NCBI GenBank assembly: GCA_017549325.1
Contig: JAFYVA010000042.1
Location: 1 to 19,478, forward strand
Direction of reading: 5' to 3'
DNA length: 19,478 bases
DNA from: Oscillospiraceae bacterium
Lineage (GTDB): Bacteria; Bacillota_A; Clostridia; Oscillospirales; Oscillospiraceae
In this document: one piece after another, positions 6,912 through 18,272 of the stretch
Layout: each line of letters starts with the position of its first letter
Numbering within the stretch: the first letter of the stretch is position 1
Position numbers and translations under genes: made by a program
The notes under the pieces: model-generated
Told to the model about the DNA's origin: nothing
Seen by the model: the letters and a program-made list of their open reading frames with translations, nothing else
The model's database searches: none

Positions 6912-7802
6912 TCATAGAGATGTATGGATGTCACGATCTGGACTGTTCTTTTTCTGGAAAAGCCTTCTATACTCCGAGGGCGACACGCCCTTGTGCTTTT
7001 TGAAGAGGCGGCTGAAATACAGCGCGTTGTCGTAACCAATGATTGCGGATATTTCTGCCACATTGTAGTCAGTTGTTTCTAAGAGAGTGACGGCATTGTT
7101 CATACGGATGGTTAGGAGATATTGTGCGGGAGGCTGGCCGATAAACTCCTTAAAGTTTCGCAAGAACCAACTTACGCTCATGCTGCGGGATTTTGCATAG
7201 TCCTTGATCTGAATATCTTCATTATAGTGTTCTTGGAAATACTGTTGGGCGTACTCCATTTCCTTTTGCAGATAAGTGCTGATGGTAGGGCTGCTCTCTT
7301 GGCGTGTGCGCTGGATCAGCAGAAAAATCTGCCGCAGATACATTTCCAGTAATTCTTGATATCCAGTACGGCAGGTTTGCAGCTCCCGAATCATTTCTTT
7401 GAACAGGTGCTGATAAGCAGAGGGAACCCCTGAGAAGAAAACATTTTTATCTGTAGGAATATCAAAATGCTTCAAAATCGCCTTTACATCTTTTCCCGTG
7501 AAGTGCACCCAGTAGACCTCAGGTTGTTCTTCTCCGTAATATTCGTAGTGCTGTTCCTGCCGCGGCTGATAGAGGACCATATAGCCTGCGGGCACGATCT
7601 CTTCCTGCTCATTGAAAAAGAAGTGGGCCTTTCCGGAGGCTACATACAGCAGCTGATAGTCCAAACGGCCCCGAGGACGCCAGGTCGGGAGTTTTTTCTT
7701 CGTCCTCAGCCGATATGTACCACAGCTGCCCACGATCAGTGGCTTGGACTTGTCCTTGATCGGCACACGGGTGTTATAAAGATACCCAGAGTTAGCATAC
7801 AT
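6912..7802 (-). CDS. AraC-family transcriptional regulator, probable regulator of the lac/gal operon
   Basis: The 296-residue protein has an N-terminal cupin-like ligand-binding/dimerisation domain (about 40-105: GRLDYQLLYVASGKAHFF, then PAGYMVLYQP) and a C-terminal double helix-turn-helix domain (about 185-283). The latter includes MSVSWFLRNFKEFIGQPP and the AraC signature IGYDNALYFSRLFKKHKGVSPSEYRR. The start at 7802 is chosen because AAGGAGG sits eight bases upstream; an ATG 19 codons earlier (7859) has no such site. It is divergent from lacZ with 177 bases between them, the classic layout for a regulator of the adjacent sugar operon. Lactose, allolactose or galactose would be the natural ligand, but this is inferred from context only. 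Three TTTTGTNCA repeats in the shared intergenic region are candidate binding sites. Confidence 0.93.
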   Translation of the reverse strand: MYANSGYLYNTRVPIKDKSKPLIVGSCGTYRLRTKKKLPTWRPRGRLDYQLLYVASGKAHFFFNEQEEIVPAGYMVLYQPRQEQHYEYYGEEQPEVYWVHFTGKDVKAILKHFDIPTDKNVFFSGVPSAYQHLFKEMIRELQTCRTGYQELLEMYLRQIFLLIQRTRQESSPTISTYLQKEMEYAQQYFQEHYNEDIQIKDYAKSRSMSVSWFLRNFKEFIGQPPAQYLLTIRMNNAVTLLETTDYNVAEISAIIGYDNALYFSRLFKKHKGVSPSEYRRLFQKKNSPDRDIHTSL

Positions 7803-7810
7803 GTGAATTC

Positions 7811-7817
7811 CCTCCTT
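7811..7817 (-). promoter_or_regulatory. AraC-type regulator ribosome binding site (decides the start)
   Basis: Read on the minus strand this is AAGGAGG, eight bases before the ATG at 7802. Confidence 0.8.
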
Positions 7818-7869
7818 CGTCGTGTTTGTCCGCAGTCCGTTGGGTCTCCCGGTTTTCAATGATATGCAT

Positions 7870-7906
7870 TTTTGTTCATTGTATCATTTTGTGCATGTTT
7901 TGTCCA
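7870..7906. promoter_or_regulatory. Three direct repeats TTTTGTNCA: candidate regulator operator
   Basis: TTTTGTTCA (7870-7878), TTTTGTGCA (7887-7895) and TTTTGTCCA (7898-7906) are spaced 17 and 11 bases start to start. The first ends at the -10 of the AraC-type gene, the second lies in its spacer and the third covers its -35. The array ends about 10 bases before the predicted lacZ -35. This fits a regulator that activates lacZ while limiting its own synthesis. Binding is inferred, not shown. Confidence 0.6.
7878..7906 (-). promoter_or_regulatory. Predicted sigma-A promoter of the AraC-type regulator
   Basis: On the minus strand: TGGACA (7906-7901), 17-base spacer, TACAAT (7883-7878) with extended -10 TGA. 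The predicted leader is about 70 nt. Confidence 0.72.
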
Positions 7907-7916
7907 ATGCGGTTTA

Positions 7917-11051
<3,135 letters not shown>

Positions 11052-11063
11052 AGGAGAATCATC

Positions 11064-12422
11064 ATGCAGGAAAAGAAATATTTGAAATGGTACCACAAGA
11101 TCGGCTACGGCGCCGGCGACATTGCAGGCAACTGTGTATACGCACTTTTAACCGCGTTTATGATGATCTATCTGACCGATACCATCGGTCTGAGCATGGG
11201 TATCGTCAGCACGCTGATCGCCGCTTCTAAAATCTTTGACGGTGTCACTGACTTCTTCTTCGGAAGAATGATCGATAAGACACATACCCGCATGGGCAAG
11301 GCTCGCCCCTGGATGCTCTGGGCCTATGTCGGCTGCGCCATTACCCTGGTGGCCTGCTTCTCTATTCCTGATAGCTGGGGTGAGACGGCACAGTATATCT
11401 TTTTCTTCCTCTCCTATACTCTCTTGAACGCCGTGTTCTTCACCGCCAACAACATCGCCTACGCCTCCCTCACTGCCCTGATCACCAAGAACACCAGCGA
11501 GCGCGTCCAGATCGGTTCTTTCCGCTTCATCTTCGCCTTTGCCACCAAGATCGTCATCGAGGCAGTGACCATTTCCGCAGTGGCTCGACTGGGTGGTGGT
11601 GTCACGGGCTGGAGAATCATTGCCATTATCTACGCAGTGGTCGGTCTGATCACCAACACCCTCTCCGTGTTCTCCGTCAAGGAGCTTCCTGAGGCAGATG
11701 AAGAGATGGAAGAGGAAAGAGCAGAGGAGCGCAAGCTCACCTTCCTGCAGTCCTTCAAGCTCCTCCTTAAGAACAAGTACTATGTGATCATCTGCTGCAG
11801 CTACATTCTGACCCAGCTCTACGCCTCCGTCATCGGTATGGGCACCTATTACGCCAAGTACATTCTGGGCAATGAGGATCTGTTCAGCGATTTGTCCCTG
11901 GCTATCAACATCACCATGGTCGTGGCCCTTACGGTGTTGCCGGTAGTCATCAAGAAGCTGGGCGGTATGTATAAACTCAATATCTGCGGCTATGTCCTCG
12001 CCGCACTGGGACGAGTTGGTGTTATGGCAGCAGCTTACATGGGTAGCCTGCCTCTGATGCTTGCCTTCACCGCAGTATCCACCGTGGGTATCGCACCCCT
12101 GCAGGGCGACCTGAACGCACTGATCGCCTGCTGCTCCGAGTATACCACACTCACCACCGGTCACAGACTGGAAGGCATGATGTACTCCTGCTCCTCTCTG
12201 GGCATCAAGATCGGCGGCGCGCTGGGAACGGCTATCTGCGGATGGCTCCTTGATGCGGCCGGCTACATTAAAAACGCAGCAGTACAGACCGCCACTACGG
12301 TCAATATGCTGAACTTCCTGTACCTGTGGATGCCTGTGATTCTCTGTGTGGCGGTTGGTTTCCTGCTGGTGTTCCTGAATGTGGAAAAGGCCAACGCCAA
12401 GCTGCTGGAAGCTAAGAACTGA
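11064..12422 (+). CDS. GPH-family sugar:cation symporter (probable lactose/galactoside importer)
   Basis: Belongs to the glycoside-pentoside-hexuronide family (MelB, LacS, XylP), which imports sugars with H+ or Na+. The 452-residue protein has about twelve hydrophobic segments. The hallmark N-terminal stretch is complete: YGAGDIAGN (15-23), then the cation/sugar-site aspartates D59 and D63 in KIFDGVTDFFFGRMIDKT and the RxGKARPW loop (76-83). A charged loop (ADEEMEEERAEERK) marks the middle of the transporter. Unlike streptococcal LacS there is no C-terminal PTS IIA domain, so regulation by HPr phosphorylation of such a domain is not expected. AAGGAG lies seven bases before the ATG. Its place between lacZ and galK makes lactose or another beta-galactoside the likely substrate. 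Confidence 0.92.
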   Translation: MQEKKYLKWYHKIGYGAGDIAGNCVYALLTAFMMIYLTDTIGLSMGIVSTLIAASKIFDGVTDFFFGRMIDKTHTRMGKARPWMLWAYVGCAITLVACFSIPDSWGETAQYIFFFLSYTLLNAVFFTANNIAYASLTALITKNTSERVQIGSFRFIFAFATKIVIEAVTISAVARLGGGVTGWRIIAIIYAVVGLITNTLSVFSVKELPEADEEMEEERAEERKLTFLQSFKLLLKNKYYVIICCSYILTQLYASVIGMGTYYAKYILGNEDLFSDLSLAINITMVVALTVLPVVIKKLGGMYKLNICGYVLAALGRVGVMAAAYMGSLPLMLAFTAVSTVGIAPLQGDLNALIACCSEYTTLTTGHRLEGMMYSCSSLGIKIGGALGTAICGWLLDAAGYIKNAAVQTATTVNMLNFLYLWMPVILCVAVGFLLVFLNVEKANAKLLEAKN

Positions 12423-12452
12423 ACAAGTTAACGCAAAAGTGAGGGATCTCTT

Positions 12453-13589
12453 ATGACAAAAGAACATTTCCTGATCTCAGCTCCCGGCCGCACAGAGATC
12501 AGCGGTAATCACACCGATCACCAGCGCGGCTGTGTGCTGGCCGCTGCGGTGAATCTGGAGACGGCTGCGGAAGTGAAATTTAACGGCACCAACCTTCTCC
12601 GCATTTTCTCCGACGGGTATCCCCCGGTAGAGGTAGACCTCTGTGACCTCTATCCCCGCCGCGAGGAGTACAACACCACAGCTGCGCTGGTGCGTGGTGT
12701 TGCAGCAGCCTTTGACCAGCGCGGAGCTGCACTGCAGGGCATTGACGCTGTGGTTCATTCCACGGTGCTGCCCGGCAGTGGGCTCAGCTCCTCCGCCGCC
12801 TTTGAGGTGCTGATGGGCACCATCTGCAATGAACTGTTCTTTGACCGGAAACTCAGCGCCGTGGAGATCGCCCAGATCGGCCAGTACGCCGAGAATGTCT
12901 ATTTCGGCAAGCCCAGCGGCCTGATGGATCAGATGGCCTCCTCCGTAGGCGGCATGGTGTTTATCGATTTTGAAGATCCCGCCTCTCCCCATGTGGAAAA
13001 GCTGGATTTTGACTTCGAAAACGCCGGGTATGCCCTGTGTATCATCGACAGCGGTGCCGATCACGCCGACCTCACCGACGAATACGCCGCCATTCCCCGT
13101 GAACTGAAGGAGATCTGTGCTTTCTTTGGGAAAGAGGTGCTGCGTGAGGTCCGGGAGAAGGATTTTATGGCCGCACTTCCTGAACTGCGTGGTAAGGTGC
13201 CTGATAGAGCGATTCTGCGGGCCATTCACTTCTATCAGGAGAACAAGCGAGTTCAGGCGCAGAAGAAAGCTTTGCAAGATAATGATTTCAACACCTTCCT
13301 CCGCTTAACTACCCAATCTGGCTACAGCTCATGGATGTACCTGCAGAACATCAGTCCTGCCGGTGCCGTGGAGCATCAGGAGGTTGCGGTTGCTCTGGCC
13401 TTGTGTGATACCCTGTTGAATGGTCGAGGCGCCTACCGTGTCCACGGCGGCGGCTTCGCCGGGACGGTGCAGGCATTTGTTCCCACGGATATGCTGGAAG
13501 AATTCAAAAGTGGGATCGAGCGGGTGCTGGGTGAGGGTAGCTGCCATGTGCTGAGCATCCGCAATGAGGGCGGTGTGAGATTGTCCTAA
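12453..13589 (+). CDS. galK: Galactokinase (GHMP kinase family)
   Basis: Phosphorylates galactose to galactose-1-phosphate with ATP, the first Leloir step. The protein has 378 residues. Galactokinase signature at the N-terminus: GRTEISGNHTDHQ (12-24). The ATP-binding GHMP motif is LPGSGLSSSAAF (106-117). The probable catalytic base is D159 in GLMDQMASSVGG. The third motif is VHGGGFAGTVQAF (from 330). The short N-terminus, with the signature already at residue 12, is usual in the clostridial branch, where GRTEI..NHTDHQ replaces GRVNLIGEHTDY. The ribosome binding site (GAGGG, seven bases upstream) is weaker than those of its neighbours. It lies 30 bases after the transporter gene and 13 bases before galT in the same operon. 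Confidence 0.95.
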   Translation: MTKEHFLISAPGRTEISGNHTDHQRGCVLAAAVNLETAAEVKFNGTNLLRIFSDGYPPVEVDLCDLYPRREEYNTTAALVRGVAAAFDQRGAALQGIDAVVHSTVLPGSGLSSSAAFEVLMGTICNELFFDRKLSAVEIAQIGQYAENVYFGKPSGLMDQMASSVGGMVFIDFEDPASPHVEKLDFDFENAGYALCIIDSGADHADLTDEYAAIPRELKEICAFFGKEVLREVREKDFMAALPELRGKVPDRAILRAIHFYQENKRVQAQKKALQDNDFNTFLRLTTQSGYSSWMYLQNISPAGAVEHQEVAVALALCDTLLNGRGAYRVHGGGFAGTVQAFVPTDMLEEFKSGIERVLGEGSCHVLSIRNEGGVRLS

Positions 13590-13602
13590 GGAGGAACAGA
13601 AA

Positions 13603-15093
13603 ATGGATGTGAATGTGTATATCGCTTCTTTGGTTCGGTATGGTCTGGACAAGAAGCTGATTGAGCCTTGTGATACGATCTATGTAACCAATGGGATTCT
13701 GGAGGCCATGAAACTGGACAGCTTCGAGCCTGTCGAACCGGAAGCCATGAGTCTGGAGGACATTCTCCGGGGCCTTCTTGACGATGCAGTAGAGCGGGGT
13801 ATCTGCGACGATGACATTACCAGCCGGGACCTCTTTGACACCAAGCTGATGGGCATTCTGACTCCGATGCCCCGTGAAGTGCACCAGACCTTTGCCGAGA
13901 TGTACGCCACCAGCCCCGAGACAGCAACTGACTGGTATTATAACTTCTCTCAGGATACCGATTACATCCGTCGCTACCGAATCCAGAAGGATGTGCGCTG
14001 GAAGACTGCTACCGAGTACGGTAATCTGGATGTGACCATCAACCTCAGCAAGCCCGAGAAGGACCCCAAGGCGATTGCAGCCGCCAAACTGGCACCCCAG
14101 TCCGGCTATCCCAAGTGCATGCTCTGCACGGAAAACGAGGGCTATGCCGGCCGGATAAACCACCCTGCCCGAAAGAATCTGCGCACCATCCCCGTCACCA
14201 TCGCCGGTGAGGGTTGGTACCTGCAGTACAGCCCCTATGTCTACTACAATGAGCACTGCATCGTCTTTAACCGGGAGCACGTTCCCATGGTCATAAACAA
14301 GGCAGCGTTTTCGAAACTGCTGGACTTCGTGACCCTGTTTCCCCACTACTTCGTGGGCAGCAATGCAGATCTGCCCATCGTGGGTGGCAGCATTCTCAGC
14401 CATGAGCACTTCCAGGGTGGCCACTACTGCTTCCCCATGGAGCGGGCTGCGGTGGAGCGTGAGATCGTCTTTACCGGCTTCGAAGACGTGAAGGCCGGCA
14501 TCGTCAAGTGGCCCATGAGCGTGATCCGTCTGCGCTGCGGCAAAAAGAACCGCTTGGTAGAACTGGCGGATAAGATCCTGCTGAGCTGGCGGGGTTATAC
14601 TGACGAGAATGCCTTTATCTTCGCCGAGACCGAGGGCGTACCCCACAACACCATTACCCCCATTGCCCGTCGCCGTGGAACGGACTACGAGTTGGATCTG
14701 GTTCTGCGCAACAATATCACGACCGAGGAGCATCCGCTGGGTGTCTATCACCCCCACGCCGAGCTGCACCACATTAAGAAGGAAAACATCGGCCTCATTG
14801 AGGTTATGGGTCTTGCTGTGCTGCCTGCCCGTCTGAAGCAGGAACTGGCCGGTGTGGAGAAAGCCATCCTGGAGGACGAGGAACTAACCGGAGAACTGGC
14901 CAAACACGCCGACTGGGTGGATGAGTTGAAGAAACAGCACACCTTCACCAAGGAAAACACCGCCGCCATCTTGAAGGTGGAGACCGGCAAGGTGTTCGCA
15001 AAAGTACTGGAGCACGCAGGCGTCTACCAGCGTAACGAGCAAGGCGCGAAGGCTTTTGACAAATTTGTCAAATATGTAAATGAGGAGGCCTAA
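13603..15093 (+). CDS. galT: UDP-glucose--hexose-1-phosphate uridylyltransferase, class II (Firmicutes type)
   Basis: Transfers UMP from UDP-glucose to galactose-1-phosphate, giving UDP-galactose and glucose-1-phosphate. At 496 residues it is the long class II form of Firmicutes, not the roughly 350-residue E. coli type with HPHPQ. Family marks: the CxxC-containing segment PKCMLCTENEGYAGR (C172, C175), YLQYSPYVYYNEHCIVF, and SHEHFQGGHY with H267 and H269 around the active site. Its Shine-Dalgarno AAGGAGGA overlaps the galK stop codon, so translation of the two is probably coupled. Only three bases separate it from galE. Confidence 0.95.
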   Translation: MDVNVYIASLVRYGLDKKLIEPCDTIYVTNGILEAMKLDSFEPVEPEAMSLEDILRGLLDDAVERGICDDDITSRDLFDTKLMGILTPMPREVHQTFAEMYATSPETATDWYYNFSQDTDYIRRYRIQKDVRWKTATEYGNLDVTINLSKPEKDPKAIAAAKLAPQSGYPKCMLCTENEGYAGRINHPARKNLRTIPVTIAGEGWYLQYSPYVYYNEHCIVFNREHVPMVINKAAFSKLLDFVTLFPHYFVGSNADLPIVGGSILSHEHFQGGHYCFPMERAAVEREIVFTGFEDVKAGIVKWPMSVIRLRCGKKNRLVELADKILLSWRGYTDENAFIFAETEGVPHNTITPIARRRGTDYELDLVLRNNITTEEHPLGVYHPHAELHHIKKENIGLIEVMGLAVLPARLKQELAGVEKAILEDEELTGELAKHADWVDELKKQHTFTKENTAAILKVETGKVFAKVLEHAGVYQRNEQGAKAFDKFVKYVNEEA

Positions 15094-15096
15094 CCC

Positions 15097-16101
15097 ATGA
15101 AAGTCCTTGTAACCGGCGGTGCCGGATATATCGGCAGCCACACCGTAGTTGAACTGATCCAGGCAGGCCACAGCGTGGTCATCGTGGATGATCTGTCCAA
15201 TGCCAGATCAGATGTTGTATGCCGCATTGAAAGCATTGTCGGCCGGAAAATTAAGTTCTGCGTGTTGGACTGCGCCGATAAGGAACAGATGCGCACCGTT
15301 TTCCGGGAGAACGAGTTTGACGCCGTCATCCACTTTGCAGGCCGCAAGGCTGTGGGCGAGAGCGTGAAGAAGCCGCTGGAATACTACCGCACCAATCTGG
15401 ACAGCACGATGACCCTACTGGAGCTGATGGAGGAATACGGCTGCAAGAAGCTGGTGTTCTCCTCCTCGGCCACGGTCTACGGTCCTGAAAATCCTCATCC
15501 CTACAAGGAAGAGATGCCGGCCATCCAGTCCAGCAGCCCCTATGGCTGGAGCAAGGTGATGAACGAGCGCATCCTGACTGACTATGTGACGGCCCACCCC
15601 GATTTCTCCGTGGTGCTGCTGCGCTACTTCAATCCCATCGGCTCCCACGATTCCGGTTTGCTGGGTGATGACCCCAACGGCATCCCCAACAATCTGATGC
15701 CCTACATTGCCCGTGTGGCTGCAGGAGTCTTGCCCGAACTGACCATCTTCGGCGGCAACTATCCTACCCCTGACGGCACCTGCCAGCGCGACTACCTCCA
15801 TGTGGTGGATCTGGCTGTGGGCCACCTGAAGGCGCTGGAGTATGCGGAGAACCATACTGGCGTTGAGGCCATCAACCTGGGCACCGGCAACGGTATCTCT
15901 GTTCTTGAACTTGTCCATGCCTTTGAAACTGCAAACGACATTAAATTGCCTTATGTCGTTGGGCCTCGGCGTGAAGGAGATCTTCCCGCTTTCTGGGCAG
16001 ATGCCACCAAGGCAAAAGAACTGCTGGGATGGGAAGCAACCCACACCGTAGAAGATATGTGCCGCAGTGCTTGGGATTTTGTGAGGAAGAATACGAAATA
16101 A
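15097..16101 (+). CDS. galE: UDP-glucose 4-epimerase
   Basis: Interconverts UDP-galactose and UDP-glucose using bound NAD, regenerating the UDP-glucose that GalT needs; also a supply of UDP-galactose for cell-surface glycans. The 334-residue protein is an extended short-chain dehydrogenase. The NAD-binding GGAGYIGSH lies at 7-15. The catalytic triad S124 (SSSATVYG), Y149 and K153 (YGWSK) falls at the same numbering as in E. coli GalE. The C-terminal substrate region has RDYLHVVDLA and the typical GPRREGD. GAGGAGG lies eight bases before the ATG, inside the galT 3' end. It is the last gene of the operon and is followed by a hairpin terminator. Confidence 0.97.
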   Translation: MKVLVTGGAGYIGSHTVVELIQAGHSVVIVDDLSNARSDVVCRIESIVGRKIKFCVLDCADKEQMRTVFRENEFDAVIHFAGRKAVGESVKKPLEYYRTNLDSTMTLLELMEEYGCKKLVFSSSATVYGPENPHPYKEEMPAIQSSSPYGWSKVMNERILTDYVTAHPDFSVVLLRYFNPIGSHDSGLLGDDPNGIPNNLMPYIARVAAGVLPELTIFGGNYPTPDGTCQRDYLHVVDLAVGHLKALEYAENHTGVEAINLGTGNGISVLELVHAFETANDIKLPYVVGPRREGDLPAFWADATKAKELLGWEATHTVEDMCRSAWDFVRKNTK

Positions 16102-16103
16102 CG

Positions 16104-16148
16104 AAAAAACGCTTGATACCGAAAGACTCAGGTATCCGGCGTTTTTTT
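16104..16148 (+). terminator. Intrinsic terminator of the lacZ-galE operon
   Basis: AAAAAACGC-TT-GATACC pairs with GGTATC-CG-GCG, followed by seven T (16142-16148). The stem has one small internal mismatch and a ten-base loop. It starts three bases after the galE stop codon. Confidence 0.82.
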
Positions 16149-16197
16149 GTGGCACAGAGTTGTGAAACTTTGTGTATGGATCAACCCAGTTTGTCCA

Positions 16198-16226
16198 TTT
16201 TTCAGGGCAAAATATTACGCTATAAT
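16198..16226 (+). promoter_or_regulatory. Possible promoter of the BMP-domain/phosphoesterase pair
   Basis: A perfect TATAAT at 16221-16226, but only TTTTTC (16198-16203) at 17 bases as a -35, and no extended -10 TG. A TTGACA at 16257-16262 has no -10 at a usable distance. The other 16102-16310 sequence holds only the galE terminator and an untranslated leader of about 75-80 bases. Confidence 0.45.
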
Positions 16227-16297
16227 TTGATTAAAGCAGACAACGTGCTCCTCGTTTTGACAAAAACTGGGGCATATTGGAAGTTTCCACGAAGTAC

Positions 16298-16304
16298 GGG
16301 AGGA
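16298..16304 (+). promoter_or_regulatory. BMP-domain gene ribosome binding site (decides the start)
   Basis: GGGAGGA, six bases before the ATG at 16311. It sets the start although the frame is open a further 94 codons upstream through the galE terminator. Confidence 0.8.
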
Positions 16305-16310
16305 AATCGT

Positions 16311-18272
16311 ATGAATCTGCAGCTTGAATCCACCGAACAGTATCAGAAAGCCTTGAAGCAGGGGCGCAAGGCCCACCGTGAGAGTGTTCACCAGGGCCGG
16401 TATCCTTATCTGCAGGCTCTTGACGATATTTTAGAAGATACCATGGTGGCGGGACAAGTGGATCTTGGCATCATCGAAATTCCAATTGAAAAAATCGTTG
16501 GAACAAAGACTTCGGGTCGAACCAATTCCTTTTCCTCTGATTTTATGCCTCTGCTTGGGGAGCACAGCGAATTTGCAAATAAATGGCAAAAACTGTGTTT
16601 AGCACACCTTGGAGACGAAGGAATTCGGGATCCGATCTGCTGCTATGAATATCTTGGGCGGTTTTATGTTCAGGAAGGAAATAAACGCGTCAGCGTATTG
16701 AAGCATTTTGGTGCATCCAGTATTCCGGGATATGTGATCCGCATTATGCCAAACTATGCACCCATCGTTGAAATCCAGTGCTATTACGAATTCGTTCGGT
16801 ACTATCCGCTGACCAAACTGTACCAACTCATGTTTACACAGCTTGGCAGTTTTCAAAAGCTGCAGGCAGCATTGGGGTATGAGGCGGATCATGTCTGGAC
16901 GGATGTAGAGCGCCGCCGTTTTTCATCCGCCTTTTTCCGTTTTCAAGATGTGTTCAGAAAGTTGAACAGTGAAAACTTGAGTGTTACACCGGCGGATGCG
17001 TTGCTGGTATGGTTGAGGGTGTATTCTTTTGAAGATGCATGGAAAATGTCTAATTCCGAGCTGACGAAAAGCCTTCAAGCTGTTTGGTCAGATGTAAAGG
17101 CGCTTTGCAGCGCAGAGGCAATTGCGGTGAATACCGGCTCTTTGGACGATGGGAAATTCCGAAACAAGCGGGTTTTTTCCATGTTACCCTCCTACCTGAA
17201 CGTTGCGTTTATTCATGAGCTGAACCCGGAAAACAGCAACTGGGTCAAAGCACACGAGCAGGGCCGTAAGCATTTGAAATCGGTTATGGGTGATCAGGTA
17301 ATTACTCAGGCATTTTTCGGCGTTGGCACGGGAGAAGAGGCAGAAGCGGCAATGGAAACCGCGATCAAGAATGGTGCCGAGGTGATTTTTGCTACTACAG
17401 CGCCGTTGATCGCAGCTTGCCGCAAAACAGCAGCGCGGCATCCGGACGTAAAAATATTGAATTGTTCGATCTCGATGCCTTATACCGGAGTCCGTACTTA
17501 TTACAGCCGCATTTACGAAGGTAAGTTTATCTCAGGTGCAATCGCCGGTGCCATCAGCCAAGGTGATCGGATCGGGTATATTGCCAGTTATCCTATTTTT
17601 GGTGTCCCTGCGGGGATCAACGCCTTTGCCCTTGGCGTTCAGATGACCAATCCAAACGCCAGAGTGGAGTTGAAATGGTCCTGTGTTCCGGGAGATCCCG
17701 TAGCTGAATTGAGGGAAATGGGTGTGGACACCATTTCCACACTGGACATTCCCATGCCGGGATGGGAGCAGGGCAACTGGGGAACCTTTCATGTTTTGCC
17801 GGATGGAAAAACGGAACTTTTGGCATCCCCTTACTGGGATTGGGGTGCTTTCTATGTAAAACTTGCCCGAAGCATTTTGGGTGGGGACTGGGATTCGCTG
17901 AATACCAGTAAACATAGTGCGCAGGCAGTAAATTACTGGTGGGGAATGGCAAGCGGAGTCATTGGCCTTGAAATCGCAGATGCCCTGCCAACAGGCGTTG
18001 AGGTGTTGGCGCAAATTCTGAAACGGGATATGATCAATGGGACCATCGCTCCGTTCCATCGTCGCATTGTGTCCCAGGACGGCATGGAACGAAATGACGG
18101 CAGCACTTACTTCACCCCGGACGAACTGCTGCGGATGGACTGGTTTTGTGAGAATGTGGATGGCTGCATCCCGGGCTACGAAGAGTTATCCGAAAAAGCA
18201 CAAAGAATCGTTCGGCTTCAAGGTATTTACAGAGACTCGATTCCCCCTGAAAAAGAGGGGGTTCTGCTATGA
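16311..18272 (+). CDS. Cytoplasmic BMP/PnrA-type nucleoside-binding-like protein fused to a ParB-like N-terminal segment
   Basis: BMP/PnrA domains are normally secreted lipoproteins that bind purine nucleosides for ABC importers. This 653-residue protein has no signal peptide, lipobox or hydrophobic N-terminus, so it should stay in the cytoplasm. Residues about 50-150 resemble the ParB/sulfiredoxin-like fold: a strand IIEIPIEKIVG, then RDPICCYEYLGRFYVQEG and the key motif EGNKRVSVLKHFGA (122-135). A helical linker of about 140 residues follows. From about 295 the BMP domain runs: NVAFIHELNPENSNW, a GAEVIFATTAPL loop, the typical YEGKFISGAIAGAIS (402-416), GVPAGINAFALGVQMTNPNA (431-450) and WDWGAFYVKLARSILGGDW (509-527). 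No permease or ATPase genes lie nearby. The last four bases overlap the downstream phosphoesterase gene. The domain calls come from motif reading; the function is unknown, and an intracellular nucleoside sensor is an inference. Confidence 0.8.
   Translation: MNLQLESTEQYQKALKQGRKAHRESVHQGRYPYLQALDDILEDTMVAGQVDLGIIEIPIEKIVGTKTSGRTNSFSSDFMPLLGEHSEFANKWQKLCLAHLGDEGIRDPICCYEYLGRFYVQEGNKRVSVLKHFGASSIPGYVIRIMPNYAPIVEIQCYYEFVRYYPLTKLYQLMFTQLGSFQKLQAALGYEADHVWTDVERRRFSSAFFRFQDVFRKLNSENLSVTPADALLVWLRVYSFEDAWKMSNSELTKSLQAVWSDVKALCSAEAIAVNTGSLDDGKFRNKRVFSMLPSYLNVAFIHELNPENSNWVKAHEQGRKHLKSVMGDQVITQAFFGVGTGEEAEAAMETAIKNGAEVIFATTAPLIAACRKTAARHPDVKILNCSISMPYTGVRTYYSRIYEGKFISGAIAGAISQGDRIGYIASYPIFGVPAGINAFALGVQMTNPNARVELKWSCVPGDPVAELREMGVDTISTLDIPMPGWEQGNWGTFHVLPDGKTELLASPYWDWGAFYVKLARSILGGDWDSLNTSKHSAQAVNYWWGMASGVIGLEIADALPTGVEVLAQILKRDMINGTIAPFHRRIVSQDGMERNDGSTYFTPDELLRMDWFCENVDGCIPGYEELSEKAQRIVRLQGIYRDSIPPEKEGVLL

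Noticed and set aside
6901..6920. Inverted repeat TCTCTAT/ATAGAGA at the stop codon of the AraC-type gene
   Set aside because: It is a short AT-rich stem without a T-tract in either direction, so it cannot be supported as a terminator.
6896..7035. C-terminal extension of the ROK remnant frame
   Set aside because: This part is antisense to the 3' end of the intact AraC-type gene and shows no ROK similarity; it is read-through sequence.
7803..7859. Longer AraC-type protein starting at 7859
   Set aside because: The added residues do not look like part of the cupin domain and no Shine-Dalgarno precedes that ATG, while AAGGAGG precedes the ATG at 7802.
16029..16310. Upstream 94-codon extension of the BMP-domain gene
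   Set aside because: It runs through the galE 3' end and the galE terminator hairpin, has no ribosome binding site, and the ATG at 16311 has a good one.
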